From: Bacteroidales bacterium UBA2295
GTDB taxonomy: Bacteria; Bacteroidota; Bacteroidia; Bacteroidales; Tenuifilaceae
Assembly: GCA_002345825.1 (NCBI GenBank)
Contig: DDWD01000211.1
Coordinates: 1 to 36,739 of the forward strand
Length of the DNA stretch: 36,739 bases
Reading direction: 5' to 3'
Shown: one piece after another, positions 7,382-16,112 of the stretch
Numbering within the stretch: the stretch's first letter is position 1
How the letters are laid out: each line of letters opens with the position of its first letter
The notes under the pieces: model-generated
Databases searched by the model: none
What the model saw: only the letters and a program-made list of their open reading frames with translations
Told to the model about the DNA's origin: nothing
Program-made: the position numbers and the translations under genes

Positions 7382-9034
7382 ATGAACGCATTTCGCATTA
7401 GCTTTTTAGCTCTCTCTGTATTTCTTATATCAACCATTTGCGCAACCGCACAGCCCAACATCCCGCCGGAACAGCCAAAACTTATTGTACAAGTTGTGGT
7501 TAGCCAAATGCGCTACGATTACCTGCAGCGATACTCCCAAAAGTTTAGCGAGGGCGGTTTTAAACATATACTGAACGAGGGAACATTTTGCAGAAACGCC
7601 CGATACAACTACCTTTTAACACAATCGTTACCCGGTTTGGCCACAATTGCCACAGGCACCACTCCCAGTGTTCACGGTATTGTTTCGAATCGGTGGTTCG
7701 ATCCCCTTACTGCAACTGAGGTAAACGCCATAGCCGACCCAAAAGTAAAAACCGTTGGTGGAAACTACTTCAACGGAATGTATTCACCAAAAAACCTAAT
7801 CACCAGCACAATAGGCGATGAGATAAGGATGATCAATCCCCGATCTAAGGTCATAGGTATATCTTTAGAACCCTCATCAGCCATAATTTCCAGCGGGCAT
7901 AATGCCAATGCTGCATACTGGCTCGATAAAGAAAGGGGAATTTGGATTAGCAATACCCATTATCTTGATAGCCTACCGGCTTGGGTCGATTCTCTCAATG
8001 CAAAAGGATTTGGTGAGATGTACTTAGAGCGCGACTGGAACTTGCTGAACCCCTTGCAGAGCTATTTTGAGGCCGACACAGCCACAGTTAAGGATCCCAA
8101 TGCCCTTGAACGAATAACCCAAAAACTTGCTCGGATGATGCAAGGTGTAGTACAGCACTTAAAAAAACCCGTAAAAGATTACACCCCACTCTTTGAAAAC
8201 CCATTTGGCAATACGTACACAAAGGATATGGCCATTGCAGCAATCCTTGGCGAGGAACTTGGCAAGGATAACAACACAGACTATCTGTCGGTCATCTTCG
8301 TTCCCACCCGCGGAATAGGGCAAAAGTATGGCCCACATGCCATCGAAACCGAAGATGCTTTTCTGAGGCTCGACAGGGAGATGGAGCATTTTATCTCATT
8401 CCTAAACGACGAAATTGGACGACACAACTACCTACTTGTGGTTACCTCCGACCAAGGTGTTGGAGCAACTCCAGAACATCTTGAAAAATCAAAAATCCCT
8501 GGAGGATATTTCGAACCAGGGAAGGCAGTAATGCTGCTTAGCAGCTATCTTAACGTGGTATACGGAACGGGGAATTGGGTGTTGGGTTTTCAAGAGAAAC
8601 AAATTTACCTAAACCGAAGGTTAATTGAAGACTCAAACCTTTCGCTACGCGACTTTCAGGATAGGGTTAGCCTATTTATGCTGCAATTTACTGGCGTTGC
8701 CAATGCCGTAACCGCTTACAACCTGCAATCGAGTAACTTCACCAGCGGTATTTTTGAGAAATTTCAAAACAGCTTCAACCAACGCCGCTCGGGAGATGTA
8801 ATTATTAACCTTGAACCCGGTTGGGTAGAAAAAAACGGAAGCATCACCTCAGCCAACTCACCCTATAATTACGACTCGCACGTTCCGCTTATTTGGTATG
8901 GTTGGAAAATGAAACGCAAACAAGTTTTGGCCCCTGTTAACATATCGGATATTGCTCCCACCATCTCTACCCTTATGGGGATTGGTTGGCCAAGCGGAGC
9001 TAGCGGAAAACCCATAAGGGAGGTCATTGAGTAG
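7382..9034 (+). CDS. Alkaline-phosphatase-fold protein (PafA-like) with degenerate active site
   Basis: A 550-residue exported protein with a signal peptide (about 1-23, ending TICATAQ) and clear PafA/type I phosphodiesterase framework: MRYDYLQRY, ATGTTPSVHGI, KYGPHAIETEDAFLRLD, NYLLVVTSDQG, SPYNYDSHVPLIWYG. Compared from memory with PafA, nearly every active-site position is changed. The Asp metal ligand is S41, the Thr nucleophile is S82, the Lys/Arg pair is E163/S165, and the Asp and His ligands are R310 and Q314. Only D357 of the Asp-His pair remains (Q358 replaces His), and the last His is A491. It is therefore likely a non-catalytic relative with a binding or structural role. It is followed 83 bases later by the ATP-grasp protein gene. 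Confidence 0.87.
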   Translation: MNAFRISFLALSVFLISTICATAQPNIPPEQPKLIVQVVVSQMRYDYLQRYSQKFSEGGFKHILNEGTFCRNARYNYLLTQSLPGLATIATGTTPSVHGIVSNRWFDPLTATEVNAIADPKVKTVGGNYFNGMYSPKNLITSTIGDEIRMINPRSKVIGISLEPSSAIISSGHNANAAYWLDKERGIWISNTHYLDSLPAWVDSLNAKGFGEMYLERDWNLLNPLQSYFEADTATVKDPNALERITQKLARMMQGVVQHLKKPVKDYTPLFENPFGNTYTKDMAIAAILGEELGKDNNTDYLSVIFVPTRGIGQKYGPHAIETEDAFLRLDREMEHFISFLNDEIGRHNYLLVVTSDQGVGATPEHLEKSKIPGGYFEPGKAVMLLSSYLNVVYGTGNWVLGFQEKQIYLNRRLIEDSNLSLRDFQDRVSLFMLQFTGVANAVTAYNLQSSNFTSGIFEKFQNSFNQRRSGDVIINLEPGWVEKNGSITSANSPYNYDSHVPLIWYGWKMKRKQVLAPVNISDIAPTISTLMGIGWPSGASGKPIREVIE

Positions 9035-9117
9035 TTAAAAATCAATCCGCATTTTTTATTTGCAAAACACATTGAAAGGGAAAAACGTTATATCTTCATA
9101 ACTCAACAAAACCTACA

Positions 9118-12100
9118 ATGCAAAGCCTAAAAGATTACCGCACTGCTTTCACCCTCGACTTTTCCGAAACGGCATTCGATAAGCTTATGCAGAAACGAAT
9201 CTATAGGGTTTTGCTTATCTGCAGCCACTACGATGCGTTTATGCTTGAGGAGGACGGACGGATTGACGAGCAGATATTTAACGAGTATGTATCGCTTAGC
9301 CTACGATATCCGCCCAGCTTTATTCAGGTGCACTCAGCTCGCGAAGCGCTTGATGTAATTAATAGCGATGAGAAGATTGACCTGATCATCTCTATGCTCA
9401 ATGTGGGCGATGTGGATACTTTCGACTTGGCAAAGCAAATTAAAAAGCGCCTGCCCGAAACCCCCTTGGTTATTTTAACCCATTTCTCGCGCGAGGTTTC
9501 GGCCCGGTTAGAGAAGGAAGATCTGAGCGGAATCGACTACATTTTCAGCTGGCTGGGGAATGCCGACTTGCTGCTGGCCATAATAAAGCTCATTGAGGAT
9601 AAAATGAACGCTGATAACGATATCCTTGAAGTAGGGGTTCAATCAATCATTGTGGTGGAAGATTCGGTGCGTTACTACTCCACCATGCTCCCGCTCCTTT
9701 ACAAAACGGTAATGCGGCAAGCTCGCAGCTTCATGCAGGAGGCCCTGAATGAGCATAAGCGGGTGCTCCGCATGAGGGGGCGTCCAAAAATCATTTTAGC
9801 CAAAAACTACACCGAGGCCATCGAGCTATACAACCGTTATAAACCAAATATTCTAGGAGTAATCTCCGATGTAAGTTTTAAGGTGAACCAGCGTCGCGAT
9901 CAGAAAGCTAAGCTTGGGCTAAAGCTCTGTAAAATGATACGCGATGAGGATCCTAATATGCCATTCCTACTCCAAAGTTCACGTATTGGGAATAAAAAGT
10001 ATGCCGATGAGCTGGGCGTTGGTTTTTCACATAAGTACTCCCAAACCTACAATATTGATATGCGAGATTACATTATCTCCAACTTTGGGTTTGATGATTT
10101 TGTGTTCTACAATCCAAAAACGCACAAAGAAGTTTGTCGCGCCGAAGACCTTCCTGCACTCCAAAAATTGCTGCATACAGTTCCCGATGATTCATTGACC
10201 TATCATTCGAGCCGCGACCACCTATCCAAGTGGCTTAATGCGCGTGCTCTATTCTCCATAGCACAACTTTTCAAGCCCCTTTCGCTACAAGATTTCGACT
10301 CGCTCGATGATGTTCGAAAGTTTCTATACCAAGCCATATCGGCTTATAGGATGAGTAAAAGTCGAGGGGTTATCGCCATGTTCGACCGTAAAAGGTTCGA
10401 CGATTACAAATTCTTCTCGCGAATCGGGAACGGTTCCATTGGTGGAAAGGCAAGGGGACTTGCATTTGTGAATACCCTAATACGCGATAATCATCTGTAC
10501 AACAAGTACCCCAACGTGGTTATTGCCATCCCGCGCACGGTGGTTATAAGCACTGAGTTCTACGATGATTTTATTGAAAGTAACAATTTGTTTAAAATTG
10601 GCGTTTCTAACATTCCCGATCAAACTATCCTTAAAAAATTTGTTGCAGCAGAGCTGCCAAGTAAGCTTATCGAGGATCTTAGAGTAGTGGTTAGCGTAAT
10701 CAATCAGCCCATAGCCGTAAGATCATCTAGCAAACTCGAAGACTCACACTACCAGCCATTTGCAGGTATATACTCAACCTACATGGTGCCCAACACCAAC
10801 AATAAGGAACTAATGCTATCGATGCTAATTCAGGCCATTAAAAGCGTGTACGCTTCCGTGTTCTTTAAGGCTAGCAAAGCATATATGGTGGCCACCAGCA
10901 ATGTAATTGACGAGGAAAAGATGGGGATAATCCTTCAGGAAGTTTGCGGAAACCGGCATGAACAATATTTTTTGCCCACTCTATCGGGTGTTGCCCGTTC
11001 GATAAATTTTTACCCCATAGGTGCCGAGAAACCGGAACATGGAATTGCAACCGTTGGATACGGACTTGGCAAGCTAATTGTCGATGGAGGCGTGTCGCTT
11101 AGGTTTTCGCCCCAGTTTCCCAAAAAAATCCTTCAGGTTTCGCAACCCGATATGGCGCTGCGCGAAACACAAAAAATATTCTACGCACTCGATATGCGAC
11201 CTGAAAGTTTTACACCCTCTACGGATGATGGAGTAAATATTACCCGGCTTGCCATTGACGAGGCTAAAAACTACCCCGATTTCTCTCACGTAGCCTCCAC
11301 CTACGATTTCGAGAACGGCTCAATAAACGATGGCATATGGGGAAATGGAAGAAAACTGGTAACATTTGCCAGCGTACTAAAATACAACACCTTTCCTCTT
11401 GCTTCCATTCTGCGAGATTTACTTGACATTGGGCAGAAAGAGATGAACTGCCCCGTAGAAATTGAATTTGCTGCCAACCTTAACGTTCCCAAGGATATGC
11501 CTGCAGTATTTAACCTACTGCAGATTCGGCCCATAGTGGCCAGTGAACTATCCGACGACTTTCCCTGGGAAGAAGCAAACCTTGATGAGTCCATTATTTA
11601 TTCCGAATCGGCTTTGGGCCAAGGAAAGGTTCAACACATACAGGATATTGTGTACGTAAAACCCAACAAATTTGACCCTGCCCGCACAAAGATAATAGCA
11701 CAACAGGTTGAAGAAATAAACCAGCTATATATGGATGCCAAGCGCAACTACGTTCTGGTTGGCCCAGGGCGTTGGGGCAGCAGCGACCCCTGGCTAGGAA
11801 TCCCCATTAAGTGGTCGCAAATATCCGAAGCCCGTGCAATTGTAGAATCGGGGCTCCCCGATTTTAGGGTCGATCCCAGCCAAGGAACACACTTCTTTCA
11901 AAACCTAACATCCTTTAGGGTTGGGTACCTTACCGTGAACCCCTATATTAATGACGGCATTTTCGATGTTGAATACCTTAATAACCAACCCTCGTTCCAC
12001 GAAACCGAATATATTAGATGCGTTCGGTTCGATAGTGAACTACAGATCCATATCGATGGGAAGAACAATAAGGGAGTAGTTTTCCGGCCACAGGCAAATA

Positions 12101-12132
12101 GCTTGCCCAACAACCAAAATCCAAACGTTTGA
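9118..12132 (+). CDS. Tandem receiver-like plus PEP/pyruvate-binding (PPDK_N) ATP-grasp protein
   Basis: A 1004-residue cytoplasmic protein. A first receiver-like fold (about 28-160) has M93 where the phosphorylated Asp is expected (DLIISMLNV). A second receiver (about 174-330) keeps the acidic pair in VVEDS (181-183), a candidate phospho-Asp D251 in GVISDVSF, S287/S288 and K306. An ATP-grasp domain of the pyruvate phosphate dikinase N-terminal type follows (about 435-810), with GNGSIGGKARGL (437-448), AVRSSSKLED (533-542), FAGIYSTY and the closing FNLLQIRPI. The C-terminal region has GPGRWGSSDPWLGIP and DPSQGTHFFQNL. No phosphohistidine swivel or PEP barrel domain is present, so it is not PEP synthase. 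Substrate and role are unknown; the second receiver suggests regulation by a phosphorelay. Confidence 0.85.
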   Translation: MQSLKDYRTAFTLDFSETAFDKLMQKRIYRVLLICSHYDAFMLEEDGRIDEQIFNEYVSLSLRYPPSFIQVHSAREALDVINSDEKIDLIISMLNVGDVDTFDLAKQIKKRLPETPLVILTHFSREVSARLEKEDLSGIDYIFSWLGNADLLLAIIKLIEDKMNADNDILEVGVQSIIVVEDSVRYYSTMLPLLYKTVMRQARSFMQEALNEHKRVLRMRGRPKIILAKNYTEAIELYNRYKPNILGVISDVSFKVNQRRDQKAKLGLKLCKMIRDEDPNMPFLLQSSRIGNKKYADELGVGFSHKYSQTYNIDMRDYIISNFGFDDFVFYNPKTHKEVCRAEDLPALQKLLHTVPDDSLTYHSSRDHLSKWLNARALFSIAQLFKPLSLQDFDSLDDVRKFLYQAISAYRMSKSRGVIAMFDRKRFDDYKFFSRIGNGSIGGKARGLAFVNTLIRDNHLYNKYPNVVIAIPRTVVISTEFYDDFIESNNLFKIGVSNIPDQTILKKFVAAELPSKLIEDLRVVVSVINQPIAVRSSSKLEDSHYQPFAGIYSTYMVPNTNNKELMLSMLIQAIKSVYASVFFKASKAYMVATSNVIDEEKMGIILQEVCGNRHEQYFLPTLSGVARSINFYPIGAEKPEHGIATVGYGLGKLIVDGGVSLRFSPQFPKKILQVSQPDMALRETQKIFYALDMRPESFTPSTDDGVNITRLAIDEAKNYPDFSHVASTYDFENGSINDGIWGNGRKLVTFASVLKYNTFPLASILRDLLDIGQKEMNCPVEIEFAANLNVPKDMPAVFNLLQIRPIVASELSDDFPWEEANLDESIIYSESALGQGKVQHIQDIVYVKPNKFDPARTKIIAQQVEEINQLYMDAKRNYVLVGPGRWGSSDPWLGIPIKWSQISEARAIVESGLPDFRVDPSQGTHFFQNLTSFRVGYLTVNPYINDGIFDVEYLNNQPSFHETEYIRCVRFDSELQIHIDGKNNKGVVFRPQANSLPNNQNPNV

Positions 12133-12293
12133 GGTGTGCTTTTGTACCTGTTTAATATCATATTTTTATAGGATGCTTTTCCTTTGAAAATTAGTTTTAA
12201 GTGTGGATATTTACACCTGATTTCAAGAGGGCAAAATCCCTTAAATCAAAATAATAAGTCTTTCTTGTTATAAACACTTAAAACTTTTCAGTT

Positions 12294-13634
12294 ATGGATG
12301 TTAAGAAAATAATGGCTGATCTTGAGAAGAAGCACCCCGGAGAAAAGGAGTTCTTACAAGCAGTTCACGAGGTTCTTGAATCGGTAGAGGAGATCTACAA
12401 CCAAAACCCAAAATTCGAAGCTCACAAAATCATTGAGCGTATCGTTGAGCCCGATCGCATTTTTATTTTTAAAGTGCCTTGGGCTGATGACGAAGGCAAT
12501 ATTCACGTGAATATTGGCTACCGCGTTCAATTCAACGGCGCAATTGGCCCATACAAAGGCGGACTTCGTTTCCACCCAAGCGTAACTCTTTCATCTCTTA
12601 AATTCTTAGGATTTGAGCAAACCTTCAAGAATGCACTTACAACCCTACCTATGGGTGGTGGTAAAGGAGGTTCAGACTTCAATCCTAAAGGACGTAGCGA
12701 TAACGAAATTATGCGTTTCTGCCAAGCGTTCATGCTTGAGCTTTGGAAGCACATTGGCCCCGAAACCGACGTACCTGCTGGTGACATAGGTGTTGGTGGT
12801 CGCGAAATAGGCTTCCTTTACGGAATGTATAAGAAACTGGCTGGCGAGCACACTGGTGTTCTTACCGGAAAAGGTCTTAACTGGGGTGGTTCACTTATCC
12901 GTCCTGAGGCTACTGGCTTTGGTGGTATCTACTTCATCGACCATCAGCTAAAAACAAAAGGAACCGATTTCAAAGGAAAAACCGTTGCCCTTTCTGGCTT
13001 TGGTAACGTGGCTTGGGGTGCTGCTCTAAAAGCTACTGAGCTTGGCGCCAAGGTTGTTACTATTTCTGGCCCTGATGGATACATCTACGATGAGGCTGGA
13101 ATTAGTGGCGAAAAAATTGACTACTTGCTAGAGCTTCGTAACTCAAACCAAGATATAGTTGAGCCATACGCCAAGAAATTTGCAGGATCGAAATTCGTTG
13201 CTGGCAAAAAACCTTGGGAGGTTAAGGTTGATATCGCTATCCCTTGTGCAATCCAAAACGAGCTTAACGGCGACGACGCTGAAATTCTTGTTAAAAATGG
13301 TGTAATCTGTGTGAGTGAACTTTCTAACATGGGTTGTACTCCTGAAGCAATCGAAGTATTATTGAAAAACAGGATACCTTTCGGCCCAGGAAAAGCAGCT
13401 AACGCTGGTGGAGTTGCTACTTCTGGTTTAGAGATGACTCAAAATAGCCAAAAACTTGGTTGGACTCGCGAAGAGGTAGATGAGCGCTTGAAGCAGATTA
13501 TGGAGAATATCCATTGTGCTTGTGTTCAGTACGGTACAGAGGCCGATGGTTACGTTAACTACGTAAAAGGTGCTAACATTGCTGGCTTCATGAAGGTAGC
13601 CAACGCTATGTGCGACCTTGGTCTGGTTATGTAA
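12294..13634 (+). CDS. gdhA: Glutamate dehydrogenase (hexameric class, probably NADP-specific)
   Basis: This enzyme interconverts 2-oxoglutarate plus ammonium and glutamate in the cytoplasm. The 446-residue length fits the small hexameric family. The substrate site GGLRFHPSV, the catalytic-lysine block PMGGGKGGSDFNPKG (about 121-135), the DVPAGDIGVGGREIG stretch and the nucleotide fold ALSGFGNVAWGAALKATELGAKVV are all visible. NADP preference is inferred from similarity to the biosynthetic type rather than from a decisive residue. Codon use is smoother than in neighbours, consistent with high expression. A terminator shared with the convergent marR gene follows. Confidence 0.96.
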   Translation: MDVKKIMADLEKKHPGEKEFLQAVHEVLESVEEIYNQNPKFEAHKIIERIVEPDRIFIFKVPWADDEGNIHVNIGYRVQFNGAIGPYKGGLRFHPSVTLSSLKFLGFEQTFKNALTTLPMGGGKGGSDFNPKGRSDNEIMRFCQAFMLELWKHIGPETDVPAGDIGVGGREIGFLYGMYKKLAGEHTGVLTGKGLNWGGSLIRPEATGFGGIYFIDHQLKTKGTDFKGKTVALSGFGNVAWGAALKATELGAKVVTISGPDGYIYDEAGISGEKIDYLLELRNSNQDIVEPYAKKFAGSKFVAGKKPWEVKVDIAIPCAIQNELNGDDAEILVKNGVICVSELSNMGCTPEAIEVLLKNRIPFGPGKAANAGGVATSGLEMTQNSQKLGWTREEVDERLKQIMENIHCACVQYGTEADGYVNYVKGANIAGFMKVANAMCDLGLVM

Positions 13635-13652
13635 TTCATACATCCAAATATT

Positions 13653-13678
13653 AAAAAGGGAGCAATCGCTCCCTTTTT
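13653..13678. terminator. Bidirectional terminator between gdhA and marR
   Basis: Arms 13653-13663 (AAAAAGGGAGC) and 13668-13678 (GCTCCCTTTTT) are perfect complements with an AATC loop. The A-run on one side and T-run on the other let it serve both the gdhA transcript and the convergent minus-strand reductase/marR transcript. Confidence 0.92.
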
Positions 13679-14128
13679 TTATTCCCTAATCTTATCCAAA
13701 AGCCTATTCAAGTCTTTTGCTTCATCGAGGGTTAAATTGCCCAAAAGCGTTTCAATATGCTTCTCCCAGGCAAGCAAGCTGGCTAACAGCTCATGACCAG
13801 CCGGTGTTATATCAATCGAACGCTGACGTTTATCAGCTGTATTCGAAGAGCTGGTAACTAAACCTTTTGCTTGTAGCCTATCAACCAAGCGGCTAACATC
13901 GGGGTCGCGGTCGAGCATTCGTTCCTTAATAAACCCTACATTCAAGGGAGACTCATCTTTAAAGCCCCGAAGTATGCGCAGCACGTTGTACTGCTGCTCG
14001 GTAAGTCCATGCTTTTTCAACTCCCTAAAAAAATCGTAATTCAACCTTCGAGCAGTATACGAAAGGTTAATGAATCCCTTGTGGTACTCATTCCTAAATC
14101 GGCCTTTAAGCTCATCCTCAATTTTCAT
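13679..14128 (-). CDS. MarR-family transcriptional regulator
   Basis: A 149-residue winged-helix repressor. The central part TEQQYNVLRILRG, then KERMLDRDPDVSRLVDRLQAKGLV (recognition helix region) and the wing TADKRQRSIDITPAG, are typical of MarR. The protein contains no cysteine, so it is not a Cys-sensing OhrR type; a small-molecule ligand is more likely. The ATG at 14128 was chosen. A longer reading begins at a GTG at 14170 and adds a lysine-rich stretch of poor quality. It lies downstream of the FMN reductase on the same strand and is probably co-transcribed. A perfect palindrome upstream of that operon is a plausible binding site. Confidence 0.9.
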   Translation of the reverse strand: MKIEDELKGRFRNEYHKGFINLSYTARRLNYDFFRELKKHGLTEQQYNVLRILRGFKDESPLNVGFIKERMLDRDPDVSRLVDRLQAKGLVTSSSNTADKRQRSIDITPAGHELLASLLAWEKHIETLLGNLTLDEAKDLNRLLDKIRE

Positions 14129-14224
14129 AGTTTTCTTTTTCTCCACTCCAAATTTAGAAAAAAAACCCACTAGCTAATTGGCCAATGGGTTAAGTGTAGA
14201 TATTTTTGTCGCCAGCTTACGCCA

Positions 14225-14782
14225 TTAGCTACGGAGCGGTTTTAGCGCAGTGCCCCAAGCCACCACCTGACTAATCATAGCATTTGCCGAATCGACCTGA
14301 TGTGGTGCGGGTTTAAACACGCTGAAGTTCTCAAAATCGGTAAATAGCGATAGCGAAACCTGTGCTCTAACATCGGCAATTTGCAGCTCGGCCATAATTT
14401 GCCTTAGCTGCTCAACCGCACGCACACCACCTGCCGATCCAAACCCAACAAAACCAGCAGCCTTGTTATTCCACTCAGCATAAATATAGTCGATGGCATT
14501 CTTAAGCGCACCCGTTGGTGCGTGGTTATACTCCGGCGTTACAAAAATGAAAGCATCCATAGAGCCAATCTTTTCGGCCCATGCCTTGGTATGATCCTTA
14601 GAGTACTGATTCATGGCAGGTGGAACTGGCTCATCGAGCAGTGGCAGCTTGTAATCTACAATATCAATCACCTCAAACTGGGCATCATCTCGTTGCTTGG
14701 CTATTTCGTAAACCCACTTTGCTACTGCCTCGGAGTTGCGACCTGGTCGTGTACTCCCAATAATAATTCCAATCTTAATCAT
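14225..14782 (-). CDS. NADPH-dependent FMN reductase / quinone-reductase-like flavoprotein
   Basis: A 185-residue flavodoxin-like oxidoreductase of the NADPH_FMN_red family (ChrR/ArsH/YieF relatives). The phosphate-binding loop IIGSTRPGRNSEAVAKW lies near the N terminus (about 8-24), and the flavin-contact motif TPEYNHAPTGALKNAIDY near the middle (about 81-98). Such proteins reduce quinones, FMN, nitro compounds or chromate, often as detoxifying enzymes; the actual substrate is not determined here. It is first gene of a two-gene unit with the MarR regulator (96 bases between), a common arrangement for electrophile or redox-stress responses. Confidence 0.9.
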   Translation of the reverse strand: MIKIGIIIGSTRPGRNSEAVAKWVYEIAKQRDDAQFEVIDIVDYKLPLLDEPVPPAMNQYSKDHTKAWAEKIGSMDAFIFVTPEYNHAPTGALKNAIDYIYAEWNNKAAGFVGFGSAGGVRAVEQLRQIMAELQIADVRAQVSLSLFTDFENFSVFKPAPHQVDSANAMISQVVAWGTALKPLRS

Positions 14783-14833
14783 ATCTCAATGCAATTTTAG
14801 TTGTTTTTTAGTTCAGTTTATAAATCCTTATAT

Positions 14834-14855
14834 TTTATATGTTATAACATATAAA
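14834..14855. promoter_or_regulatory. 22-bp perfect palindrome, candidate MarR operator
   Basis: The half-sites TTTATATGTTA (14834-14844) and TAACATATAAA (14845-14855) are exact complements. It lies 51 bases upstream of the reductase start, in the divergent spacer between the reductase-marR unit and osmC. Size and symmetry fit a MarR dimer site. It is about 115 bases from the osmC promoter box, so control of reductase-marR is more likely than of osmC. Confidence 0.6.
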
Positions 14856-14969
14856 TTGAGAGTATGTTCACATCCACCCAAAACATTTTATATCAAACAA
14901 AGAATTTTATTACCAGAAACGAACAAGCAATGAGTTTTGGCGTTAGTCGTTAGGCAAGAAAAAGATTGC

Positions 14970-14977
14970 TATTTTTG
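14970..14977 (+). promoter_or_regulatory. Bacteroidota -7 box for osmC
   Basis: TATTTTTG matches TAnnTTTG and lies 35 bases before the OsmC-family start. A correctly spaced -33 box was not evident. Confidence 0.5.
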
Positions 14978-15012
14978 TACACTTTGAACCTTGAAACTAA
15001 ACATCAAAACAA

Positions 15013-15423
15013 ATGAAAACATCGAGCATTATATACTTAGGCGAACTCCGCACCGAGGCAGTGCATACCCTATCGGGAAATAAGCTAACAACCGATGCGC
15101 CACCCGACAACCAAGGAAAGGGGGAGTTTTTCTCACCCACCGACCTGCTGGCCACATCGTTAGGGACCTGTATGCTAACCATAATGGGCATTGCTGCGCG
15201 CACTCACGGATTCGACATTGATGGTACCAAGGTGGGCATTACAAAAGTGATGGGGACAAACCCCAGAAGAGTGGTTGAAGTGATTGTGGAACTAACATTT
15301 CCGCACAACAACTACAGCCCAAAGGAGCGCAAGCTGCTTGAGCTATCGGCCAAGGAGTGTCCTGTAGCTAATAGCCTGCACCCCGATTTGAAGCAAACGG
15401 TGAAATTTGAGTTTGCTCAATAA
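15013..15423 (+). CDS. OsmC-family peroxidase/hydrolase-like protein
   Basis: A 136-residue OsmC/Ohr-superfamily protein. Both characteristic cysteines are present: C53 in SLGTCMLT and C116 in KECPVANSLHPDL. The SPTDLLATSLG lead-in to the first cysteine is typical of the family. Members reduce organic hydroperoxides with thiol cofactors in the cytoplasm; the exact subtype (OsmC, Ohr or YhfA-like) is not resolved. It faces a MarR regulator and a flavin reductase across a palindrome-bearing spacer, which suggests a shared redox-stress theme. Confidence 0.9.
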   Translation: MKTSSIIYLGELRTEAVHTLSGNKLTTDAPPDNQGKGEFFSPTDLLATSLGTCMLTIMGIAARTHGFDIDGTKVGITKVMGTNPRRVVEVIVELTFPHNNYSPKERKLLELSAKECPVANSLHPDLKQTVKFEFAQ

Positions 15424-15515
15424 TGTGATATTATAATTGTAGAATACTCTCATCGTAAAAAGGCACTGTTGCATTTGGTCAATAATTTGCAGATATTTAC
15501 AGCAACTATGCTACT

Positions 15516-15917
15516 ATGAAAATTCCGACTAGAATAATTCTGATTGCAATTGCAACAGCCTTTTTACTAAAGAGTTGCGATAAGCCCAGCTACCCCGAAG
15601 ATTCCATACTGGGGACTTGGAGATGCTTTGGAGAGGGGTCTGTTTCTGGGTATCGGCAATACAATGTTAGCATCGACTACGAGGGGACGGACTCAACAAT
15701 GATAAAAATTTTGAATTTTTACAACCTGGGGTTCCAGGTTGAGACCTATGCCACCGTTTCGGACACGCTAATTGAGTTTATTGGCACTAACACATTTGAC
15801 GATTTTTCGGGCACTGGCCACATTGAGCGCGACTTCAGCGCCATTTACTGGAGATTTTCCTACTCAGGTTATTCCGGATCCGACCCACAGGTTGAAGCCG
15901 CTTTTAGGCGATTCTAA
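15516..15917 (+). CDS. Putative small lipoprotein, lipocalin-like
   Basis: A 133-residue protein with an N-terminal hydrophobic segment ending LLKSC, giving a candidate lipidated cysteine at residue 21. The mature part begins DKPSYPEDSILGTWRC; the ILGTW motif followed by beta-rich sequence resembles lipocalin-like or META-type lipoproteins of Bacteroidota. No catalytic motif was seen. Function is unknown. It stands alone, between osmC and the CvfB-like gene. Confidence 0.65.
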   Translation: MKIPTRIILIAIATAFLLKSCDKPSYPEDSILGTWRCFGEGSVSGYRQYNVSIDYEGTDSTMIKILNFYNLGFQVETYATVSDTLIEFIGTNTFDDFSGTGHIERDFSAIYWRFSYSGYSGSDPQVEAAFRRF

Positions 15918-16087
15918 CCCACTTACAATGCTTGTTCGTATTTTGATGTTTTCCATTGTCAACCAATATTTATCTTCCAGACCTACAGCAAGCTAAACCT
16001 TTCCCTCTTCCATACATATCTAACTCCTTGCAAACAGGTAATTACAATCGGCTATTTTTAATAATCTGAAAAAACACAAAAAAGCAG

Positions 16088-16095
16088 TACCTTTG
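16088..16095 (+). promoter_or_regulatory. Bacteroidota -7 box for the cvfB-like gene
   Basis: TACCTTTG matches TAnnTTTG and ends 17 bases before the start codon at 16113, giving a short leader of perhaps ten bases. Confidence 0.45.
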
Positions 16096-16112
16096 GGGTT
16101 AAATTTACTAGT

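Noticed and set aside
12201..12216. GTGT/ACAC hairpin upstream of gdhA as a regulatory structure
   Set aside because: The stem is only 4 bp and no riboswitch-like context is visible.
14129..14170. Longer MarR protein from a GTG
   Set aside because: Adds a lysine-rich stretch not typical of MarR; the ATG at 14128 begins the normal N-terminal helix.
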